DNA of 64,000 nt from Paractinoplanes maris. Lineage in GTDB: Bacteria; Actinomycetota; Actinomycetes; Mycobacteriales; Micromonosporaceae. Shown here piece by piece: positions 50,794 through 59,860 of the stretch. The notes beneath the pieces were generated by a model. That model searched no databases. It saw only the letters and a program-made list of their open reading frames with translations, and was not told where the DNA came from. Position 1 is the stretch's first letter, and every line of letters begins with the position of its first letter. Made by a program: the position numbers and the translations under genes. Location of the stretch: NCBI RefSeq assembly GCF_023544465.1, contig NZ_JALPVL010000011.1, positions 124,001 through 188,000 of the forward strand. The letters run 5' to 3'.

Positions 50794-52992
50794 GTGGCCA
50801 GAAGAGGAACCATCGCGGCCGTTCTCGCCGTGGCGACCGCCGGCGCGGGCGTCATGGTCGCGGCCCGGGCTGACGCCGCCGCCGGCTGCCAAGTGCGCTA
50901 CGCCGTCACGAACTCGTGGCCGGGCGGCTTCGGGGCCACCGTGGACGTCACCAACCTGGGCGACCCGATCAACGGCTGGACGCTCGCCTTCGCGTGGTCC
51001 GGTGGCCAGACGATCACGTCCCTGTGGAACGGCACGGTCACCCAGTCCGGAAGTGCCGTGACGGTGCGCGACGCGGGCTGGAACGCGGCCCTCGCCACCA
51101 ACGGCACCACGAGCTTCGGCTTCAACGCCAACGGCACCTCCGCCACGCCGGGAGCGTTCACGCTGAACGGCGTGGCGTGCACCGGAGCGACCCAGCCGAC
51201 GACCCCGCAGCCGACGACACCCCAGCCGACGACTCCGCAGCCCACTTCACCCCAGCCCACGTCGCCGCAGCCGACCACTTCGCCGCCGACGACGACCGCG
51301 CCGGCTGACGGCAAGCAGCGGGAACGCCTGGACCGCGGCGTGATCAGCGTCCGCTCCGGCTCGGCCAATCTGGTCAGCTGGCGCTGGCTGGCCACCGACC
51401 CGTCCGGGATCGCCTTCAACGTCTACCGCGGCGGGACAAAGGTCAACGCGTCCCCGATCACTGCTTCGACCAACTACTTGGACTCCGGCGCCGCGGCGAA
51501 CAGCGCGTACACCGTACGCGCCGTACTGGGAGGGGTCGAGCAGGCCGCCGAGGGCCCGTCGCTCAGCTTCGGCAACGGTTACCTCGACGTGCCGATCCAG
51601 AACCCCAACAGCTCCCTGTACGCCGCCAACGACGCCGGCACCGGCGACCTCGACGGCGACGGCAAGCTCGACCTGGTCCTCAAGTGGGATCCCTCGAACG
51701 CCAAGGACAACTCGCAGTCCGGCGTCACCGACCCCGTCTACGTCGACGCCTACAAGCTCGACGGCACCCGGCTCTGGCGCATCAACCTCGGCCGCAACAT
51801 CCGGGCCGGCGCGCACTACACCCAGTTCCAGGTGTACGACTACGACGGCGACGGCCGGGCCGAGGTGGCCATGAAGACGGCCGACGCCACCGTCTCCGGC
51901 ACCGGGCAGGTCATCGGCAGCGCGGGCGCCGACTACCGCAACTCGTCGGGTTACGTGCTCAGCGGACCCGAGTACCTGACGATGTTCGACGGCCGCACCG
52001 GCGCCGCGCTGTCCACGGTGAACTACGAACCGCCGCGCGGCACGGTCAGCAGCTGGGGAGACTCGTACGGCAACCGGGTCGACCGCTTCCTGGCCGGCAC
52101 CGCCTACCTCGACGGCAGCCGGCCCAGCCTGATCATGGCCCGCGGCTACTACACCCGCAGCGTGATCGTGGCCTGGGACTTCCGCAACGGCGCGCTGACC
52201 CGCCGCTGGACCTTCGACAGCAACGCCTCGACCAACAGCGGCACGGCCGGTCAGGGCAACCATCAGCTCGCGGTGGCCGACGTGGACCGCGACGGGCGCG
52301 ACGAGATCGTCTACGGCTCCCTGGCCGTCGACGACAACGGCAGCAAACTCTGGAACACCACGTATGGCCACGGCGACGCCCTGCACGTCGGCGACCTCGA
52401 CCCCTCCCGTACGGGATTGGAGGTCTTCAAGGTCGACGAGGACGCCAGCAAGCCGTCATCCTGGTTCGCCGACGCCCGCACCGGTCAAGTTCTCTGGAGT
52501 ACGCCGGCGAGTGGGGACAACGGACGCGGGGTCTCCGCCGACATCTGGGCGGGCAGCCCCGGCGCCGAAAGCTGGTCGTCCGCGGTCGACGGCGTGCGCG
52601 GCCCGTCCGGATCGGTGGTGGCGAGCCGCAAGCCGAGCTCGGCCAACTTCGTGATCTGGTGGGACGGCGACCCGCAGCGCGAACTTCTCGACCAGACCCG
52701 CATCGACAAGTACGGCACGTCGTCGGACACCCGCCTGCTCACGGCCAGTGGCGTGCACTCGAACAACGGCACCAAGGCCACCCCGTCCCTGAGCGGCGAC
52801 CTGCTCGGCGACTGGCGCGAGGAAGTCATCTGGCCGACGTCGGACAACACCGCGCTGCGCATCTACGCGACACCCGTCCCGACCGACCGCCGGGTGGTCA
52901 CCCTGCTGCACGACATCCAGTACCGCGAGGCCCTGGCCTGGCAGAACACCGCCTACAACCAGCCCCCGCACCCCTCGTTCGCGATGTCGTAG
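50794..52992 (+). CDS. Secreted CBM2-rhamnogalacturonan lyase, PL11
   Basis: A 732-residue secreted enzyme that cleaves rhamnogalacturonan I by beta-elimination. The signal peptide (to about residue 29, ARADAAA) leads to a CBM2 domain (CQVRYAVTNSWPGGFGATVD to NGVACTG), a linker of TTPQP repeats (about 130-168), then the PL11 beta-propeller: RLDRGVISVRSGSANLVSWR, LVLKWDPSNAKDNSQSG and TDPVYVDAYKLDG, with calcium-type loops DLDGDGKLD, DYDGDGRAE and DVDRDGRDE. GTG 50794 is the start, with AAGGA upstream. Two CebR-type boxes precede it. It ends at AYNQPPHPSFAMS. Confidence 0.94.
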   Translation: MARRGTIAAVLAVATAGAGVMVAARADAAAGCQVRYAVTNSWPGGFGATVDVTNLGDPINGWTLAFAWSGGQTITSLWNGTVTQSGSAVTVRDAGWNAALATNGTTSFGFNANGTSATPGAFTLNGVACTGATQPTTPQPTTPQPTTPQPTSPQPTSPQPTTSPPTTTAPADGKQRERLDRGVISVRSGSANLVSWRWLATDPSGIAFNVYRGGTKVNASPITASTNYLDSGAAANSAYTVRAVLGGVEQAAEGPSLSFGNGYLDVPIQNPNSSLYAANDAGTGDLDGDGKLDLVLKWDPSNAKDNSQSGVTDPVYVDAYKLDGTRLWRINLGRNIRAGAHYTQFQVYDYDGDGRAEVAMKTADATVSGTGQVIGSAGADYRNSSGYVLSGPEYLTMFDGRTGAALSTVNYEPPRGTVSSWGDSYGNRVDRFLAGTAYLDGSRPSLIMARGYYTRSVIVAWDFRNGALTRRWTFDSNASTNSGTAGQGNHQLAVADVDRDGRDEIVYGSLAVDDNGSKLWNTTYGHGDALHVGDLDPSRTGLEVFKVDEDASKPSSWFADARTGQVLWSTPASGDNGRGVSADIWAGSPGAESWSSAVDGVRGPSGSVVASRKPSSANFVIWWDGDPQRELLDQTRIDKYGTSSDTRLLTASGVHSNNGTKATPSLSGDLLGDWREEVIWPTSDNTALRIYATPVPTDRRVVTLLHDIQYREALAWQNTAYNQPPHPSFAMS

Positions 52993-53024
52993 ACCGCTCG
53001 CCATGGCGCCGTCCCTGGGCCGTC

Positions 53025-53090
53025 GATGCCGGAGAGCCACCGAACAGTGCGTCCAAGGCGCGGCGCGCACGCTTCGGGCTCTCCGGCATC
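53025..53090. terminator. 14-bp long-range stem between lyase and aroE-like genes
   Basis: GATGCCGGAGAGCC (53025-53038) pairs perfectly with 53077-53090 around a 38-base loop that itself contains GCGCGGCGCGC-type pairing. The two flanking genes converge here (stops 52992 and 53113), so it is best read as a bidirectional terminator. Confidence 0.65.
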
Positions 53091-53112
53091 AGGTGGGCCT
53101 CGCGGCCCTTCA

Positions 53113-53916
53113 TCAGCGTTCGGGTGCCTTCAGCAGGAAGTCGGCCATGACGTCTTGTGCGGCTTCGACCATGTGCCCGCCGTCGGCCGTCCGGCAGCCG
53201 GCGGCCCGCGCCGCCGCGAGGAACGGGGTCAATCCGTGCCCGGCAATCACATCGCCCACAAACATGGACGACGTCAACAGTGCGGGGTCCACGGGAAGGG
53301 GGTCACCGTCCGCCATGCCCAGCGGAGTCGCGTTGCACACGAGATCGCAGCCGGTGGGATCCGGCGGCCCGGCGTTCGCCCGCCCGTGGCCGAGATCGTC
53401 GACCAGCTCCAGCAGGGAAGTGACACGCGACTGGTCAGCGTCATGGATGACAAGGTCGCTGACCCCCGCCTCCAGCAGGGCGATGGCGATCGCGCTGCCC
53501 GCGCCCCCCGCTCCGACGAGGAGCACCCGCGCGCCTTCCGGCCGGGCTCCGTGGTCTTTCTGCGCCTTCACGAAGGCGAGCCCGTCGAGCATGTCACCGT
53601 GCCAGGTGCGGTCCGGATTGCGGCGGATGACGCTCACGACCCCGAGCCTCCTGGCCCGCTCAGAACTCGTGGCGCAGTGGGCGAAGGGCGTGAACTTGTG
53701 CGGCATGGTGACGAGGATGCCGTCCACGTTCCGTGCGGCCGTGAGACCCGCCATGACAGCGTCGAGGTCATCGGCCGGTACCTGCATCGGCACACAGATG
53801 CCGTCGGAACCGCGTTCCTCGAAGGTGCGGCTGAGCCGCACCGGGGACTCGACGTACCTGATGGGATCACCGATGATCGGGAACAGCCGCGTCGCACCAC
53901 TGAGACGGTCGAACAT
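53113..53916 (-). CDS. Shikimate/quinate dehydrogenase-like protein
   Basis: A 267-residue AroE-family enzyme. The active-site lysine motif is ILVTMPHKFTPFA (Lys about 71), the Rossmann motif is LLVGAGGAGSAIAIALLEAG, and CDLVCNATPLGMADGDPL is the family's NATPxG loop. The usual N-terminal SxS is replaced by VESPVRLSR, so the substrate is probably not shikimate in the main pathway; quinate or other hydroxyacid oxidation is possible. ATG 53916 is chosen for the upstream AGGG and because the fold starts there. It is flanked by a PL11 gene and a PL11 remnant. Confidence 0.85.
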   Translation of the reverse strand: MFDRLSGATRLFPIIGDPIRYVESPVRLSRTFEERGSDGICVPMQVPADDLDAVMAGLTAARNVDGILVTMPHKFTPFAHCATSSERARRLGVVSVIRRNPDRTWHGDMLDGLAFVKAQKDHGARPEGARVLLVGAGGAGSAIAIALLEAGVSDLVIHDADQSRVTSLLELVDDLGHGRANAGPPDPTGCDLVCNATPLGMADGDPLPVDPALLTSSMFVGDVIAGHGLTPFLAAARAAGCRTADGGHMVEAAQDVMADFLLKAPER

Positions 53917-53978
53917 GTCGATCCCTGCCCTCTCGTGTCCCCGGCTGTCCATAGCATCACGCATCGTGCGGACGCGCC

Positions 53979-54022
53979 GCCGCCTACAACCAGCCCCGCA
54001 CCCGAGCTTCGCCATCGGCTGA
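53979..54022 (+). pseudogene. Leftover 3' end of a second PL11 lyase gene
   Basis: CGCCTACAACCAGCCC followed by CGCACCCGAGCTTCGCCATC and a TGA stop mirrors the last 15 codons of the lyase ending at 52992, where the protein reads AYNQPPHPSFAMS. Here the corrected reading would be AYNQPPHPSFAIG with stop, but one C is missing, shifting the frame. No further lyase sequence precedes it, as the AroE-like gene begins there on the other strand. It looks like the scar of a deleted tandem lyase gene. Confidence 0.7.
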
Positions 54023-54114
54023 CCTGCTTGCCACGCGCCCGGCCCCGTTACAGCCCGCGGGGCCGGGCGCGCGGCACCGTCCGTCCCGGAAGGCCTCCCT
54101 CTAGGGTCGTGACC

Positions 54115-54489
54115 ATGATTCTGCGACATGTGACGGTCGACAGTTCGGAGCCGTACGAGCTGGCCCGCTTCTGGAGCGAGGTCACCGGCTGGCCCCTCGG
54201 CGACGACGACCACCCGGGCGATGACGAGGTACTGGTCGAGGCCCCGTCACCGGTGCCCGGGCTGCTGTTCATCCGCGTTCCCGAGGCCAAGACGGTGAAG
54301 AACCGCCTGCACATCGACTGGATGCCCGACGAGCGCACCCGCGACGAGGAGGTCGAGCGGCTGACTGCGCTGGGGGCGAAGCTCTTCGAGGACCACCGGA
54401 CAGCCGACGGCATGGGTTGGGTGACCATGCAGGACATCGAGGGCAACGAGTTCTGCGTCGAACGAAGCACCATCGAGCGGGGGGTGTAG
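54115..54489 (+). CDS. VOC/glyoxalase-superfamily protein
   Basis: A 124-residue protein of the glyoxalase-like VOC fold: MILRHVTVDSSEPYELARFW, then SEVTGWPLGDDD, and the second half RLHIDWMPDERTRDEEVERL with MQDIEGNEFCVE. Actinobacterial members of this single-domain class often act on unknown substrates or bind antibiotics. A -10 box TAGGGT (54102-54107) ends 7 bases before the ATG, so the mRNA is probably leaderless. It is monocistronic, between the lyase remnant and a gene-free region. Confidence 0.85.
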   Translation: MILRHVTVDSSEPYELARFWSEVTGWPLGDDDHPGDDEVLVEAPSPVPGLLFIRVPEAKTVKNRLHIDWMPDERTRDEEVERLTALGAKLFEDHRTADGMGWVTMQDIEGNEFCVERSTIERGV

Positions 54490-54970
54490 CCGCCTGTTCC
54501 CGTCAAGCCCCTGGGGCGCTGCCCCCGAACCCCCGGCCATCGCTGGAGAGCTCCCTGGCGATGGTTGCGGTGGGCGGCTTGGGAGCTCTCCGGGCGACGG
54601 CAGGCGGGAGCGAATCGCAATCAACGGCAGTACGCAAGCAAAGGGCGGCTTGCGTACTGCCGTTGCTCACGATGAGCGGCGCTTGCCGTCGCCCGGAGAG
54701 CCCCCAAGCCAGGGTGAGAGCTGTGGTGAAAGACCCAGCTGTTCTCGTCTGCCGACGTATGCCGAAGGCGGACGCGACCGGCATTGTTAAGTTCCCGCCA
54801 CCCACCACCCAGGCCGGCCTGCTTTCGCCGACCGCCTGGTTTCGTCCCCAGCGCGGCAGCCAGACCACCTACCCGTCAGGTGACCGCCACCCCCACCAGG
54901 CACCCAGCAGCCAGTGACCAAGGTCTTCAGCCGCCGGCGAGCTCGCCCGTCCAGCGCAAGAAAGCCCAAC
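54490..54970. other. Gene-free region with nested palindromes
   Basis: No convincing coding sequence is visible across these 481 bases; open frames here are short and lack family features or ribosome sites. The left part contains CCATCGC (54537-54543) against GCGATGG (54558-54564) and then the large palindrome at 54576-54710. The right part (54711-54970) is plain, somewhat less GC-rich, with no feature I can name. The region separates the VOC gene from the 3' end of the glcDEF-like operon. Confidence 0.6.
54576..54710. repeat. 135-bp nested imperfect palindrome
   Basis: Outer arms 54576-54606 and 54680-54710 match as inverted repeats over 31 bases with two mismatches (GGCTTGGG..GCTCTCCGGGC type). 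Inside them, CAACGGCAGTACGCAAGC (54622-54639) pairs perfectly over 18 bases with 54648-54665 around an 8-base loop. Together they could form a cruciform in DNA or a long two-step hairpin in RNA. No flanking target-site duplication or transposase was seen, so MITE, ncRNA and terminator remain open. Confidence 0.7.
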
Positions 54971-56335
54971 CTACGGCCTCTCCACCAAGGCCGAAGCCCC
55001 CAGCCCACGAAGAGAAGCATCAAGAACCTGAGCCGTATGAGCCATAGCCATCCCCCCACCTTGACGACGCAACCCAGCCGCGACCTGCATCATGCACCCC
55101 GGATTGGCGGTAACCAGCAGCTCAGCCCCGGTAGCCACGATATTGGCCGCCTTCCGATCCCCGAGCTCAGCAGCCGGCACCGGATTGAGGATGTTCCAGA
55201 TCCCCGCCGACCCGCAGCACAGCTCCGGATCGGCTATCTCGCGCAGCTGCAACTCAGGAATGCCCCGCAACAACGCCCGCGGTTGCGCCCGCACCCCTTG
55301 GGCGTGCGCCAGATGGCAGGCGTCGTGATAGGCCACCGTCAGCGGCAGGGGGTGGCGTGGCGCCACTGGCCCCAGTTCGTCGAGCAGCTCGGCCAGATCG
55401 CGTACCTTCGCCGAGAAGGCCGCCGCCCGCTTCGCATACGCCGGGTCGTCGGCCAGCAGGTCGCCGTACTCCTTCAGCGATGACCCGCACCCCGCCGCGT
55501 TCACCACGAAGTAGTCCATGCCCATGTGCTCGAACGTCGAGATCAGCCGGCGCGCGAACCCCAGCGCTTCCTCGCGTCGTCCGTTGTGGACGCTCAGCGC
55601 ACCGCAGCAGCCCTGGCTGGGCGGGATCAGCACGTCGCAGCCCTCGGCGGCCAGGATGCGGACCGTGGCCGAATTGACCTCGGGGAAGAACGCGCCCTGC
55701 ACGCAGCCGGTCAGCATGCCCACGACGGCTCGGCGCTGGCCCCGGGCGGCCACTCGGGGCGGCGGCGGGGGGACTTTGCGCAGCCGGGGCGCCAGCGACT
55801 CGAGTGTGGTCAGCGTCGGGCCCAGCCGGTCGAGCAGGCCGCTGCGGGTCACCAGTTTCTGCAGACCCCAATTCTGGTACGCCCTCAGTGGACCGCGCAG
55901 CAGCCGGAGCCGCCGGGGATAGGGGAACAGTGCGAAGATCGCCCGTCGCAGCAGGGCGTCGCCGCGGTCGCGGGTGTAGCGCCTTTCGACCTGGGCCCGG
56001 GTGTCCTCGATCAGGCGGTCGTATTTGACCCCGGACGGGCACGCCGTCACGCATGACATGCAGCCCAGGCACTTGTCGAAGTGCTCGACCATCGACCCGC
56101 TCAGCGGTTCGCCGTTGACGCCCTCGTTCATCAGGTAGATGCGGCCGCGCGGCGAGTCGGCCTCGGCGCCCCACAACACATACGTCGGGCAGGCCGGCAG
56201 GCAGAAACCGCAGTGCACACAGTCGGCGATCAGCTCGGCGCTCGGTGGGTGGTGCTCGTCGAAGGCGCGCCCGTCGTCGACCGGGCCCAGCACGTCTCGT
56301 GGTGGCTCGCCCGTGCCCCAGGTGGAATCGACCAT
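54971..56335 (-). CDS. glcF: Glycolate oxidase iron-sulfur subunit GlcF
   Basis: A 454-residue subunit with two 4Fe-4S ferredoxin motifs, CVHCGFCLPACP and CLGCMSCVTACPSG, near residues 40-100, and two CCG-type cysteine-rich domains typical of heterodisulfide reductase/GlcF proteins (SQGCCGALSVHN, and ELCCGSAG with AYHDACHLAH before it). It passes electrons from the flavin subunits toward the membrane chain. It shares one base of stop/start with glcE, as last gene of the three. ATG 56335 is chosen; the upstream frame overlaps glcE. Confidence 0.93.
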   Translation of the reverse strand: MVDSTWGTGEPPRDVLGPVDDGRAFDEHHPPSAELIADCVHCGFCLPACPTYVLWGAEADSPRGRIYLMNEGVNGEPLSGSMVEHFDKCLGCMSCVTACPSGVKYDRLIEDTRAQVERRYTRDRGDALLRRAIFALFPYPRRLRLLRGPLRAYQNWGLQKLVTRSGLLDRLGPTLTTLESLAPRLRKVPPPPPRVAARGQRRAVVGMLTGCVQGAFFPEVNSATVRILAAEGCDVLIPPSQGCCGALSVHNGRREEALGFARRLISTFEHMGMDYFVVNAAGCGSSLKEYGDLLADDPAYAKRAAAFSAKVRDLAELLDELGPVAPRHPLPLTVAYHDACHLAHAQGVRAQPRALLRGIPELQLREIADPELCCGSAGIWNILNPVPAAELGDRKAANIVATGAELLVTANPGCMMQVAAGLRRQGGGMAMAHTAQVLDASLRGLGASALVERP

Positions 56336-57453
56336 CAGATGCCTCCCACGAAACGCCCCGGCGCGAAGCGGTGGCCGGGGTCGAACTGGTCTTTGATCCG
56401 CCGCATCAGGGCCAGCCCGGGCACCGGCCCCCACATGTCGAGGATGTCGCGCACCTCGGCCGGCGCTGTCAGCACGACCGCGTGCCCGCCGCCGCGGACG
56501 CACAACGCTCGCAACCGCTCGACCTCGGTGATGTCCCGCGCCGCCGCGTAGAGCACGCCCGTCCCGGCCGATCCGCGCAGCGCCGAACCCGACTCGATCA
56601 GGGACGGCACCTTCGACAGCGGCACCGACAGCTTCATCCCGATCTCGTCGGACGCCCACGGTTCGCGCCCCCACCAGCCGGGTGCCGCCTCGCTCACCTC
56701 GCCGGCCAGCAGTTTCTCGATGAGACCGGACCTTTCCCGTACGCCGGCGGGGGTGCCCTCGAGAAGCACGGCGAGCTCACCCGTGGCCGTGTCGATCTCG
56801 ATCGCCGTCGGCGCCACCTGAGCGGCCAGGATCGTCGACACCGCCTGGGCCGGGGCGGTCGAGCGGACGAACGCGGCCGCCCCCGGCCGGGGATGCAAGC
56901 GGAACACGCACTCGGTGATCAGCCCGAGCGTCCCGTAGGACCCGGTGTAGAGCTTGCCCAGGTCGTAACCCGCGACGTTTTTCACCACCTTGCCCCCGGC
57001 CTTGGCGATGACGCCGTCGGGGCGGACGACGGTGATGCCGATCAGCAGGTCACGCGCCGTGCCGTAGTGCATCCGCCGGGGCCCGCTCGCCCCGGTCGCC
57101 ACCACGCCGCCGGCCGTCGCGCCCGCGGGGGCGTCGAGGGCGAGCTGCTGATCGCCCAGCTCGAGCTCGCTCAGCGGTGTGCCGGCCTTGAGCACCGTGA
57201 TCAGATCACCGGCCGCGTGCTCGACCAGGCCCGACAGCCGGCGCGTGTCGATGATCAGGTCGAGGGAGCGCGGGGGAGGGCCCCAGTGCAGTCTCGTCCC
57301 GCCGCCGCGGACCACGACGGTGAGGTCGCGGGTCGCGGCGACCAGGGCGGCCGCCTCCTCGGTCGAGGCCGGGGACGCCACCAGCCGCGCCGGGACCCCG
57401 CCGACGTGGTCGTCGTCGCCGGCCGGGCGGGTCAGCTCGTCGAGCGCGGCCAT
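56335..57453 (-). CDS. glcE: Glycolate oxidase FAD-binding subunit GlcE
   Basis: A 372-residue FAD-binding protein of the PCMH/VAO fold: VVVRGGGTRLHWGPPPRSLD, then DAPAGATAGGVVATGASGPR and KAGGKVVKNVAGYDLGKLYT with GSYGTLGLITE. It is shorter than GlcD and lacks its C-terminal oxidase cap, as GlcE normally does. It overlaps both neighbours by one base (TGATG), so the three genes are tightly coupled. The complex oxidises glycolate to glyoxylate. Confidence 0.92.
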   Translation of the reverse strand: MAALDELTRPAGDDDHVGGVPARLVASPASTEEAAALVAATRDLTVVVRGGGTRLHWGPPPRSLDLIIDTRRLSGLVEHAAGDLITVLKAGTPLSELELGDQQLALDAPAGATAGGVVATGASGPRRMHYGTARDLLIGITVVRPDGVIAKAGGKVVKNVAGYDLGKLYTGSYGTLGLITECVFRLHPRPGAAAFVRSTAPAQAVSTILAAQVAPTAIEIDTATGELAVLLEGTPAGVRERSGLIEKLLAGEVSEAAPGWWGREPWASDEIGMKLSVPLSKVPSLIESGSALRGSAGTGVLYAAARDITEVERLRALCVRGGGHAVVLTAPAEVRDILDMWGPVPGLALMRRIKDQFDPGHRFAPGRFVGGI

Positions 57454-58901
57454 CAGAAGACCTCCACGCCCGGGAACCGTGCGGCCAGGTCGCCGCCGGG
57501 GCGCTCACCGCACAGCCGTGGGGTCGGGAAGACCTTGCCGGGGTTGGCGAGGTGGCCGGGGTCGAACGCGCACCGCACCAGCTGCATCGTGTCGAGGTCG
57601 TCCTGGCCGTACATGCGGGGCATGTATTTCGCCTTGTCCATCCCCACGCCGTGCTCGCCGGTGATCGAGCCGCCGTACTCGATGCAGAGGTCGATGATCG
57701 CGCCGGAGACCGTCTCGGCCCGCTCGGCCTCGCCCTCGACGCGGGCGTCGAACAGCACCAGTGGATGCAGGTTGCCGTCGCCGGCGTGGAAGACATTGGC
57801 CACCCGCACCCCGTGCGAGGCGGCGAGCTCGCTGATGCGGTGCAGCACCTCGGGCAGCGCTGTCCGCGGGATCACGCCGTCCTGCACGATGTAGTCGGGG
57901 CTGATCCGGCCGACCGCGGCGAAGGCCGACTTGCGGCCCCGCCAGAAGAGCGCCCGCTCGGTCTCGTCGGCCGCGATTCGGAGCTCGAACGCGCCCGCCC
58001 GGGTGCACAGCGCCGTCACCTGCTCGAACTGGGCCTCGACCTCGGCCACCGGGCCGTCCAGCTCGACGATCAGCACGGCGGCCGCGCCGGGTGGATAGCC
58101 GCAGGCCACCGCCGCCTCGGCCGCCTCGATGGCCAGCGCGTCCATCATCTCGATCGCGGCCGGCACCACCCCGGCCGCGATGATCGCCGAGGTGGCCGCG
58201 CCGGCCGCGTCGATGCTGGGGAACGCCGCGAGCAGCGTGCGCACCGACTCGGGCAGCCGGGTGAGCCGCACGGTCACCTCGGTGGCGACGCCGAGGGTGC
58301 CCTCCGAGCCGACGAAGGCGCCGATCAGGTCGTAACCCGGCGGGTCGAGCGCCCGGCCGCCGAGCCGCACCAGCTCGCCGTCGGGCGCGACGATCTGCAG
58401 ACCGGTGACGTGGTTGGTGGTGAAGCCGTATTTGAGGCAGTGCGCGCCGCCCGAATTCTCGGCGACGTTGCCGCCGATCGAGCAGATCTGCTGGCTCGAC
58501 GGGTCAGGAGCGTAGTAGTAGCCGTGCGGGGTGGCCGCTTTCGTCACCTGAAGGTTGATCACACCGGGCTCGACCACGGCCCGCTCGTCGGCCGGCGCGA
58601 TGTCGAGGATGCGGCGCATCTGGGCGGTGACGATCAGGACGCCCTCGGCGTGCGGCAGGGCACCGCCGGACAGGCCCGTGCCGGAGCCGCGGGCGACGAA
58701 CGGCACCCCGGCCGCGGCGCACGCCTTGACCACGGCGGCGACCTGGGCGGCGGAGTGCGGGAGCGCCACCAGAGCCGGGATGACCTTGTAGTGGGCGAGG
58801 CCGTCGCACTCGTAGGTCCGCAGCTCATGCCGGTCGGTCACGACCTGCTCGGAGCCCAGCTCGGCGCGCAGACGCCGGGCGAGCGCATCGATGTCGGCCA
58901 C
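57453..58901 (-). CDS. glcD: Glycolate oxidase FAD-linked subunit GlcD
   Basis: A 482-residue FAD-linked oxidase and first gene of the operon. The FAD-binding half has PFVARGSGTGLSGGALPHAE and QICSIGGNVAENSGGAHCLK with GAFVGSEGTLGVATEVTVRL; the C-terminal half includes VANVFHAGDGNLHPLVLFD and GSITGEHGVGMDKAKYM, matching GlcD/D-lactate dehydrogenase family active-site histidines. GlcD, GlcE and GlcF together form glycolate oxidase, although lactate or 2-hydroxyacid activity is possible. ATG 58901, with GGAGG just upstream, is the start. Confidence 0.94.
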   Translation of the reverse strand: MADIDALARRLRAELGSEQVVTDRHELRTYECDGLAHYKVIPALVALPHSAAQVAAVVKACAAAGVPFVARGSGTGLSGGALPHAEGVLIVTAQMRRILDIAPADERAVVEPGVINLQVTKAATPHGYYYAPDPSSQQICSIGGNVAENSGGAHCLKYGFTTNHVTGLQIVAPDGELVRLGGRALDPPGYDLIGAFVGSEGTLGVATEVTVRLTRLPESVRTLLAAFPSIDAAGAATSAIIAAGVVPAAIEMMDALAIEAAEAAVACGYPPGAAAVLIVELDGPVAEVEAQFEQVTALCTRAGAFELRIAADETERALFWRGRKSAFAAVGRISPDYIVQDGVIPRTALPEVLHRISELAASHGVRVANVFHAGDGNLHPLVLFDARVEGEAERAETVSGAIIDLCIEYGGSITGEHGVGMDKAKYMPRMYGQDDLDTMQLVRCAFDPGHLANPGKVFPTPRLCGERPGGDLAARFPGVEVF

Positions 58902-59042
58902 GGGACCTCCTCGGCTCCTGACTTCGGGGACAACCTATCCCGAGGGTCCGACATTCGTCACCGAGAGTCGGTGACGCGTGCCGGTCGGTAGTAGTTCCGG
59001 CATCGTCGTCGGCCCTGCTCAGCGGTCTGGGAGGATGGCCCG

Positions 59043-59738
59043 ATGTTCGTGACCGCAAGAGCCGCCCGACTCACCGCGACGGCGGTCGTTGCCCTGCTCG
59101 CGGTGGCCGGATGCTCGTCGGACGACGAGCCGTCGCCCGAGCCGACCGGCCTGATCGACGTGACCACGATGCGCGGCGCGCTGCTGCAGGCGGCCGAGAT
59201 CGGCCCGACCTGGCAGCCGCCCGCGCAGAGCCCGGATCCCACCAAGCTGGTGAGCATCTGCGGCGGCACGACGCCCGCGCCGACCGTGCCCCCGGGCGGC
59301 GACGTGGTGGCGTCGTCCTTCGTGGACGAGGGCAAGCAGGGCGCGCAGACACTCGACCAGACCGCCCTCGTCTACGGCGACGTGACGCTGGCGACGGCCG
59401 CGCAGACGGCGCTGCGGGCGATCGCCGACGGCTGCGAGACGAAGGTGTCGATGCCGGCCACGGTCGACGACGACAAGTCCGAACCGGCATACACCGAGAC
59501 GGTCGAGATCAAAACGTTGGACGAGGCCGGGTGGAAGGGCTTCGTGGTGGTGCGGCACAAGACGTACGAAAAGGCCCACCCCGGCTCGGCGGACACCGCC
59601 GTCGCCGTCCTGAACAGCCGAAATGTTCTGCTCGTGGATCAGTACGCGCTGTACCGGCTGGGCACCGCGAGCGCCGCGAGCAACTTCGACGCCGACTGGC
59701 AGAAACTGGTCGGCACCGTTGTTCAACGTGTCGGTTAG
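59043..59738 (+). CDS. Hypothetical lipoprotein
   Basis: A 231-residue exported lipoprotein. The signal ends in lipobox VAGC with Cys24, followed by a Ser/Asp/Glu/Pro tether and a globular domain with two cysteines (SICGGTTP, DGCETKVS). The pattern of small sensor-like lipoproteins of about 220 residues with paired cysteines is common in Micromonosporaceae and Streptomyces, but no named family was recognised. It is monocistronic and divergent from the glcD operon, 141 bases away. Confidence 0.78.
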   Translation: MFVTARAARLTATAVVALLAVAGCSSDDEPSPEPTGLIDVTTMRGALLQAAEIGPTWQPPAQSPDPTKLVSICGGTTPAPTVPPGGDVVASSFVDEGKQGAQTLDQTALVYGDVTLATAAQTALRAIADGCETKVSMPATVDDDKSEPAYTETVEIKTLDEAGWKGFVVVRHKTYEKAHPGSADTAVAVLNSRNVLLVDQYALYRLGTASAASNFDADWQKLVGTVVQRVG

Positions 59739-59860
59739 CCGGACGGGATAGACACGACGGCCCGCTGTCGTCTAATGTTCCGAGTGCGCCGTTGCGAGTT
59801 CTTCCCCCGTGGAATTCGCAGCGGCGTCTTACTTTTCCGGGCCGGTTCTCCGGCGACGGC

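Noticed and set aside
54503..54868. 121-residue minus-strand frame in the gene-free region
   Set aside because: It runs through the palindrome arms, starts without a ribosome site and shows no family motif.
54787..55059. 90-residue frame on the minus strand over the end of glcF
   Set aside because: It lies in another frame across the glcF terminus, has a Trp/Arg-biased shadow composition and no ribosome site.
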